Source of the DNA: Candidatus Cloacimonadota bacterium
Lineage (GTDB): Bacteria > Hydrothermota > E44-bin80
Assembly: GCA_004376305.1 (NCBI GenBank)
Contig: SOKD01000010.1
Span: forward strand, 1-8,224
DNA: 8,224 nucleotides
Direction of reading: 5' to 3'
A model generated the notes under the pieces. It worked only from the letters and a program-made list of their open reading frames with translations. It was not told where the DNA came from and did not search any database. The translations under genes and the position numbers were made by a program. Every line of letters begins with the position of its first letter. Positions within the stretch are counted from its first letter, which is position 1. This document shows positions 6,017-8,224 of this stretch, in pieces.

Positions 6017-6466
6017 ATGAAGGAAACAATTGAAAGATTAAAAGAGAAAGGAGTGACACTCACACCACAGAGGTTGGCTGTTATAGAGTTCTTGATGAAG
6101 AATAAAAACCATCCCTGTGTGGATGAAATTTATAATGTAATAAAAAAGAAGTATCCTTCAATTTCTCCTGCAACGGTATACTCAACACTGCAACTCCTGA
6201 AAGAGATGGGTGAAATCCAGGAGCTCCACATACGGGGGGATAAGGCATGTTTTGATCCGGTTGCTGAACGGCATCATCATCTCCTCTGCAGAGTATGTGG
6301 GAAGACAATAGATGTTAAGGTTCAGTGTCCCTTAATTGATAACTTGAAGATTGCCGGACATCAGGTAGAAGATGTTCAGGCGTATCTTTATGGTGTATGC
6401 GTTGAATGTTTGAAAAAGAAAGAAAAGAAAGAAAAGAAACAAAAAAAGAAGGAGGTGAAAAAATGA
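6017..6466 (+). CDS. perR: Peroxide-sensing Fur-family repressor PerR
   Basis: This 149-aa cytoplasmic dimeric repressor has an N-terminal winged helix (~1-75; LTPQRLAVIEFL and SPATVYSTLQLL) and a C-terminal metal/dimer domain. The Bacillus PerR regulatory site H37, D85, H91, H93, D104 maps with a constant offset of five to His32, Asp80, His86, His88 and Asp99, all present. Asp99, where Fur usually has Glu, marks peroxide sensing by iron-catalysed His oxidation. The structural zinc site is C91xxC94 and C128xxC131. Residues 133-149 form an unusual tail of mostly Lys and Glu with no family counterpart. AAGGAGA (6006-6012) precedes ATG 6017. The stop overlaps the next gene's start (ATGA). It is the first gene of a six-gene operon and probably autoregulated by its Per box. 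Fur is the alternative, less likely given Asp99 and the operator type. Confidence 0.93.
   Translation: MKETIERLKEKGVTLTPQRLAVIEFLMKNKNHPCVDEIYNVIKKKYPSISPATVYSTLQLLKEMGEIQELHIRGDKACFDPVAERHHHLLCRVCGKTIDVKVQCPLIDNLKIAGHQVEDVQAYLYGVCVECLKKKEKKEKKQKKKEVKK
6449..6458 (+). promoter_or_regulatory. Strong ribosome binding site for the Nfu gene inside the perR tail
   Basis: AAGGAGGTGA is near-perfectly complementary to the 16S rRNA 3' end and ends in GGAGGT six bases before ATG 6463. It decides the start of the Nfu gene: the frame is open further upstream, but those codons belong to the lysine-rich perR end. The same bases encode Lys-Glu-Val-Lys of PerR. Confidence 0.85.
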
Positions 6467-6684
6467 AAGAAAAAGTTGAAGCTGCGCTGGAAAAGATAAG
6501 ACCATCTCTTCAAGCTGATGGAGGAAACGTCGAACTGGTAGATGTTACAGAAGATGGTGTGGTGAAGGTTAAACTAATGGGTGCCTGTGCAGGATGTCCA
6601 ATGAGCCAGATGACTCTCAAGGAAGGCATAGAGCGTTTACTGAAGCAGGAAGTTCCCGAGATAAAAGAAGTTGTTTCTGTTTAA
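6463..6684 (+). CDS. NifU C-terminal-domain (Nfu-type) Fe-S cluster scaffold/carrier, 73 aa
   Basis: This single-domain protein consists of the NifU C-terminal fold only. It opens with a helix (KVEAALEKIRPSLQADGG), followed by a three-strand core and the cluster-binding Cys42-x-x-Cys45 in GACAGCPMS, then helix TLKEGIERLLKQEVPEI and a final VVSV strand. Family members bind a [4Fe-4S] cluster at a dimer interface through CxxC and pass it to client proteins. ATG 6463 is set by the strong AAGGAGGT six bases upstream; the length and first residues match stand-alone Nfu proteins. The start overlaps the perR stop by four bases, so translation is coupled. In a peroxide-stress operon it plausibly helps rebuild damaged clusters (inference). 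No IscS, IscU or SUF gene is nearby. Confidence 0.92.
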   Translation: MKEKVEAALEKIRPSLQADGGNVELVDVTEDGVVKVKLMGACAGCPMSQMTLKEGIERLLKQEVPEIKEVVSV

Positions 6685-6698
6685 AAAGGAGGAAGTAG

Positions 6699-7214
6699 AT
6701 GTTGAAGGACAAAATCCTCAAAGCGCTCAATACGCAATTAAATGCTGAACTTTATTCTGCATATCTGTATCTTTCAATGTCAGCGTTCTTTGAATCAACA
6801 AACCTCAGGGGTTTTGCAAATTGGATGAAGGTTCAAGCCCAGGAAGAATATATGCACACAATGAAGTTCTACGATTACATTCTTGAGTATGGGAGTAAGG
6901 TACAACTTATGCCAATAGATGGTCCACAAACCGAATGGGATTCTTCCCTTGCTGTTTTTGAGCATGTATATAAACATGAGCAGAAGGTTACCGGTCTTAT
7001 TAATGATCTTGTTGATCTTGCTCGTTCAGAAAACGATCATGAAACAAGCAATTTTCTGCAATGGTTTGTGAATGAGCAGGTTGAAGAGGAAGCATCAGCT
7101 GATGCGGCATTACAGAAGATCAAACGTGCAGAAAATTCTCCAGATGGTTTATTCACGGTTGATAAAGATCTTGGTAAGAGGGTGTTTACTCCCCCTGCTC
7201 AGAGCAAGGAATGA
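6699..7214 (+). CDS. ftnA: Ferritin (bacterial non-heme, FtnA type)
   Basis: This 171-aa four-helix protein forms 24-subunit shells that oxidise Fe(II) and store it as mineral. Ferroxidase residues fall at the same numbers as in E. coli FtnA: Glu17, Glu50, His53, Glu94 and Gln127, with third-site Glu49, Glu126 and Glu130. Helix A starts with [16 protein letters not shown] and helix B contains [12 protein letters not shown]. There is no heme-ligand Met pattern of bacterioferritin and no rubrerythrin-type rubredoxin domain. Length is normal. AAGGAGG (6686-6692) lies six bases before ATG 6699, 14 bases after the Nfu stop. Position in a PerR operon fits sequestering iron to limit Fenton chemistry when peroxide appears. 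Confidence 0.95.
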   Translation: MLKDKILKALNTQLNAELYSAYLYLSMSAFFESTNLRGFANWMKVQAQEEYMHTMKFYDYILEYGSKVQLMPIDGPQTEWDSSLAVFEHVYKHEQKVTGLINDLVDLARSENDHETSNFLQWFVNEQVEEEASADAALQKIKRAENSPDGLFTVDKDLGKRVFTPPAQSKE

Positions 7215-7222
7215 AAAATACT

Positions 7223-7230
7223 GAGGAGGT
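7223..7230 (+). promoter_or_regulatory. Ribosome binding site deciding the desulfoferrodoxin start
   Basis: GAGGAGGT lies four bases before ATG 7235. An in-frame ATG at 7211 overlaps the ferritin stop but has only AAGGA directly abutting it. It would also add eight residues not seen in the family. Confidence 0.75.
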
Positions 7231-7234
7231 TGCT

Positions 7235-7609
7235 ATGACAAAGAACTTTCAAGTTTACAAATGCGAAATCTGCGGAAACATTGTTGAGGTTCTTCACGAA
7301 GGTGCAGGAGAACTTGTTTGCTGTAATCAAGCAATGAAGCTTTTTGAGGAGAAAACAGAAGAGGAAGGAAAAGAAAAACATCTTCCTGTCTTAGAAAAGA
7401 CCGATAAGGGGTTTTATGTCAAAGTCGGTTCTGTGCAGCATCCCATGGAAGAGAAACACTACATCGAGTGGATTGAAATTATCGCGAATGGAAAGGCGTA
7501 TCGCTATTTCCTCAAACCGGGTGATGTTCCTGAGGCAACATTTTCTGTAGACGCTGACGATGTTAAAGTTCGCGAATTCTGTAGTGTTCACGGTTTATGG
7601 ACAACATAA
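7235..7609 (+). CDS. dfx: Desulfoferrodoxin (2Fe superoxide reductase)
   Basis: This 124-aa cytoplasmic enzyme reduces superoxide to peroxide without making oxygen, an anaerobe's alternative to superoxide dismutase. N-terminal desulforedoxin-type centre I: Cys10, Cys13, Cys29, Cys30 (YKCEICGN and VCCNQ). Catalytic centre II: His49, His69, His75, Cys116 and His119, with the conserved Glu47-Lys48 loop (GKEKHLPV), all at positions expected for class I Dfx. The C-terminus EFCSVHGLW is characteristic. The start is ATG 7235 because of the GAGGAGGT before it and because [11 protein letters not shown] matches typical family starts; ATG 7211, overlapping the ferritin stop, is less likely. It lies 20 bases downstream of ferritin. 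Its product H2O2 would be sensed by the operon's own PerR. No rubredoxin electron donor gene is visible in the window. Confidence 0.96.
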   Translation: MTKNFQVYKCEICGNIVEVLHEGAGELVCCNQAMKLFEEKTEEEGKEKHLPVLEKTDKGFYVKVGSVQHPMEEKHYIEWIEIIANGKAYRYFLKPGDVPEATFSVDADDVKVREFCSVHGLWTT

Positions 7610-7612
7610 TTT

Positions 7613-7620
7613 GAGGGGGA
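7613..7620 (+). promoter_or_regulatory. Ribosome binding site deciding the TusA-family start
   Basis: GAGGGGGA lies seven bases before GTG 7628. The alternative TTG at 7622 is only one base away from it, too close for efficient initiation. Confidence 0.65.
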
Positions 7621-7627
7621 GTTGAAA

Positions 7628-7873
7628 GTGAAGTCGGAGGAAATTATAGCGGATGCCGAACTGGACTGTATTGGTCTCTATTGCCCAATGCCTATCTCAA
7701 TGACAAAGGAGGAGATAGAAAAGATAGAAGTGGGACAGGTACTGAAGGTTGAAGCCGATGACCCTGCTGCTGAGGAGGATATAAGGAGATGGGCAAAGAG
7801 AACGGAACAGGAAATTCTCAAATTTGAGAAGCGGGGAACAATAGTAACATTTTACATAAAAAGGATGAAATAA
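7628..7873 (+). CDS. TusA/SirA-family sulfur-carrier protein
   Basis: This 81-aa cytoplasmic protein has the two-layer alpha/beta TusA fold. The signature LDCIGLYCPMPI sits at residues 12-23; Cys19 in the CPxP motif is the residue that carries persulfide sulfur in the family. The following helix (SMTKEEIEKI), VGQVLKVEADDPAAEEDI and the closing strand TIVTFYIKR are standard. Cys14, where Ala or another residue is common, gives a second thiol five residues before the active one. The start chosen is GTG 7628, seven bases after GAGGGGGA; TTG 7622 is in frame but too close. Family roles include tRNA thiolation, molybdenum cofactor sulfuration and sulfur relay; which applies here is unclear. The next gene encodes a DsrE-family partner type, which favours a sulfur-relay or thiol-redox role. 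Confidence 0.9.
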   Translation: MKSEEIIADAELDCIGLYCPMPISMTKEEIEKIEVGQVLKVEADDPAAEEDIRRWAKRTEQEILKFEKRGTIVTFYIKRMK

Positions 7874-7883
7874 AGAAGGAACG

Positions 7884-8224
7884 ATGAAAAAAATACTTTA
7901 TGTACAAACAAGTGGTGTTGATACACCAGAAAGATTGTATGCACCTTTTATACTTGCTACCACCGCAGTAGCAATGGATATTGAGGCAGTAATCTACTTT
8001 GTTATTAAGGGGGTTATGGTTGTCAAGCAGGGTGAAGCGGAAAAAATTAAGATAGGAAGTTTTCCCGGACTTAAAGAAGTTATGGAACAATCAATAAAGG
8101 CAGGCGTGAAGTTGTATGTTTGTGAACAGAGTACCCAGCTGCTTGGCATCGATAGGGGGGATTTCGTGGCAGGGGCTGAGGTGGTTGGAGCAGCGACACT
8201 CAATGACCTTGCTCTTGATGCGGA
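7884..8224 (+). CDS. DsrE/DsrF-family protein (3' end outside window)
   Basis: The frame opens at ATG 7884, preceded by GAAGGA (7875-7880), and stays open to the right edge: 113 codons and two bases. Recognisable DsrE-like features are the start KKILYVQTSGVDTPERLYAPFILA (strand plus helix), VIYFVIKGVMVVKQG, and a Rossmann-like GVKLYVCEQST with Cys80 at the position of the conserved Cys in this family. The region AGAEVVGAATLNDLALDA is the usual C-terminal part, so only a few residues are probably missing. Relatives act in sulfur transfer (TusBCD, DsrEFH) or are annotated as predicted peroxiredoxins of unknown activity. It lies 10 bases after the TusA-family gene, the common TusA-DsrE pairing. 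It probably belongs to the PerR operon, though the operon's end is not visible. Confidence 0.85.
   Translation, partial: MKKILYVQTSGVDTPERLYAPFILATTAVAMDIEAVIYFVIKGVMVVKQGEAEKIKIGSFPGLKEVMEQSIKAGVKLYVCEQSTQLLGIDRGDFVAGAEVVGAATLNDLALDA

Noticed and set aside
6406..6462. Longer Nfu protein starting at 6406
   Set aside because: The added residues are the purine-rich perR tail read in another frame; the strong ribosome binding site places the start at 6463.
7818..8090. Open frame of 90 codons on the minus strand over the TusA/DsrE junction
   Set aside because: It is antisense to the two recognised sulfur-relay-type genes and has no ribosome binding site or domain seen.

Overview
The window looks like chromosomal DNA from an anaerobic or microaerophilic bacterium, probably from the FCB side of the tree (for example a WOR-3/Stahlbacteria-, Cloacimonadota- or similar candidate-phylum genome). 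Two things suggest this. The gene cut by the left edge ends in a YPNPF-type FlgD/T9SS-like C-terminal sorting domain preceded by an FG-GAP-like stretch. The right half encodes a PerR, ferritin and desulfoferrodoxin set typical of air-sensitive organisms. The taxonomic call is an inference; no marker gene is present.

Layout. (1) 1-1169, plus strand: the 3' end of a large secreted protein, then a 233-aa putative lipoprotein of unknown function. The lipoprotein's N-terminal codons contain a perfect 30-bp palindrome. (2) 1174-5836, minus strand: a four-gene metal-export operon read leftwards, csoR-like repressor, small Cys-rich YHS-domain protein, CopA Cu(I) ATPase (P1B-1), and a second P-type ATPase of Zn/Cd type (P1B-2) without an N-terminal metal-binding domain. 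The last gene is practically fused to copA. The lipoprotein gene and the last ATPase gene converge with 4 bp between their stop codons. (3) 5837-6016: a 180-bp divergent regulatory region holding two back-to-back perfect-consensus sigma-70 promoters (TTGACA-N17-TATAAT). One has a CsoR-like operator at its start point, the other a near-perfect Per box over its -10. (4) 6017-8224, plus strand: a tightly packed operon, perR, NifU-like Fe-S scaffold (Nfu domain), ferritin, desulfoferrodoxin, TusA-family protein and DsrE-family protein (cut by the right edge).

How the genes fit together. Leftwards, copper binding would release the CsoR-type repressor, and the operon then makes a metal-binding YHS protein and two exporters that clear Cu(I) and probably Zn(II)/Cd(II). 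Rightwards, PerR has all five residues of the peroxide-sensing Fe/Mn site and would be inactivated by H2O2. That would derepress its own gene and those for iron storage (ferritin), superoxide reduction (desulfoferrodoxin), Fe-S carriage or repair (Nfu) and two sulfur-relay-type proteins. The shared intergenic region therefore joins copper defence and peroxide/iron/sulfur defence, which are linked stresses because both Cu(I) and peroxide damage Fe-S clusters. No tRNA, rRNA, CRISPR, transposase or phage gene was seen.
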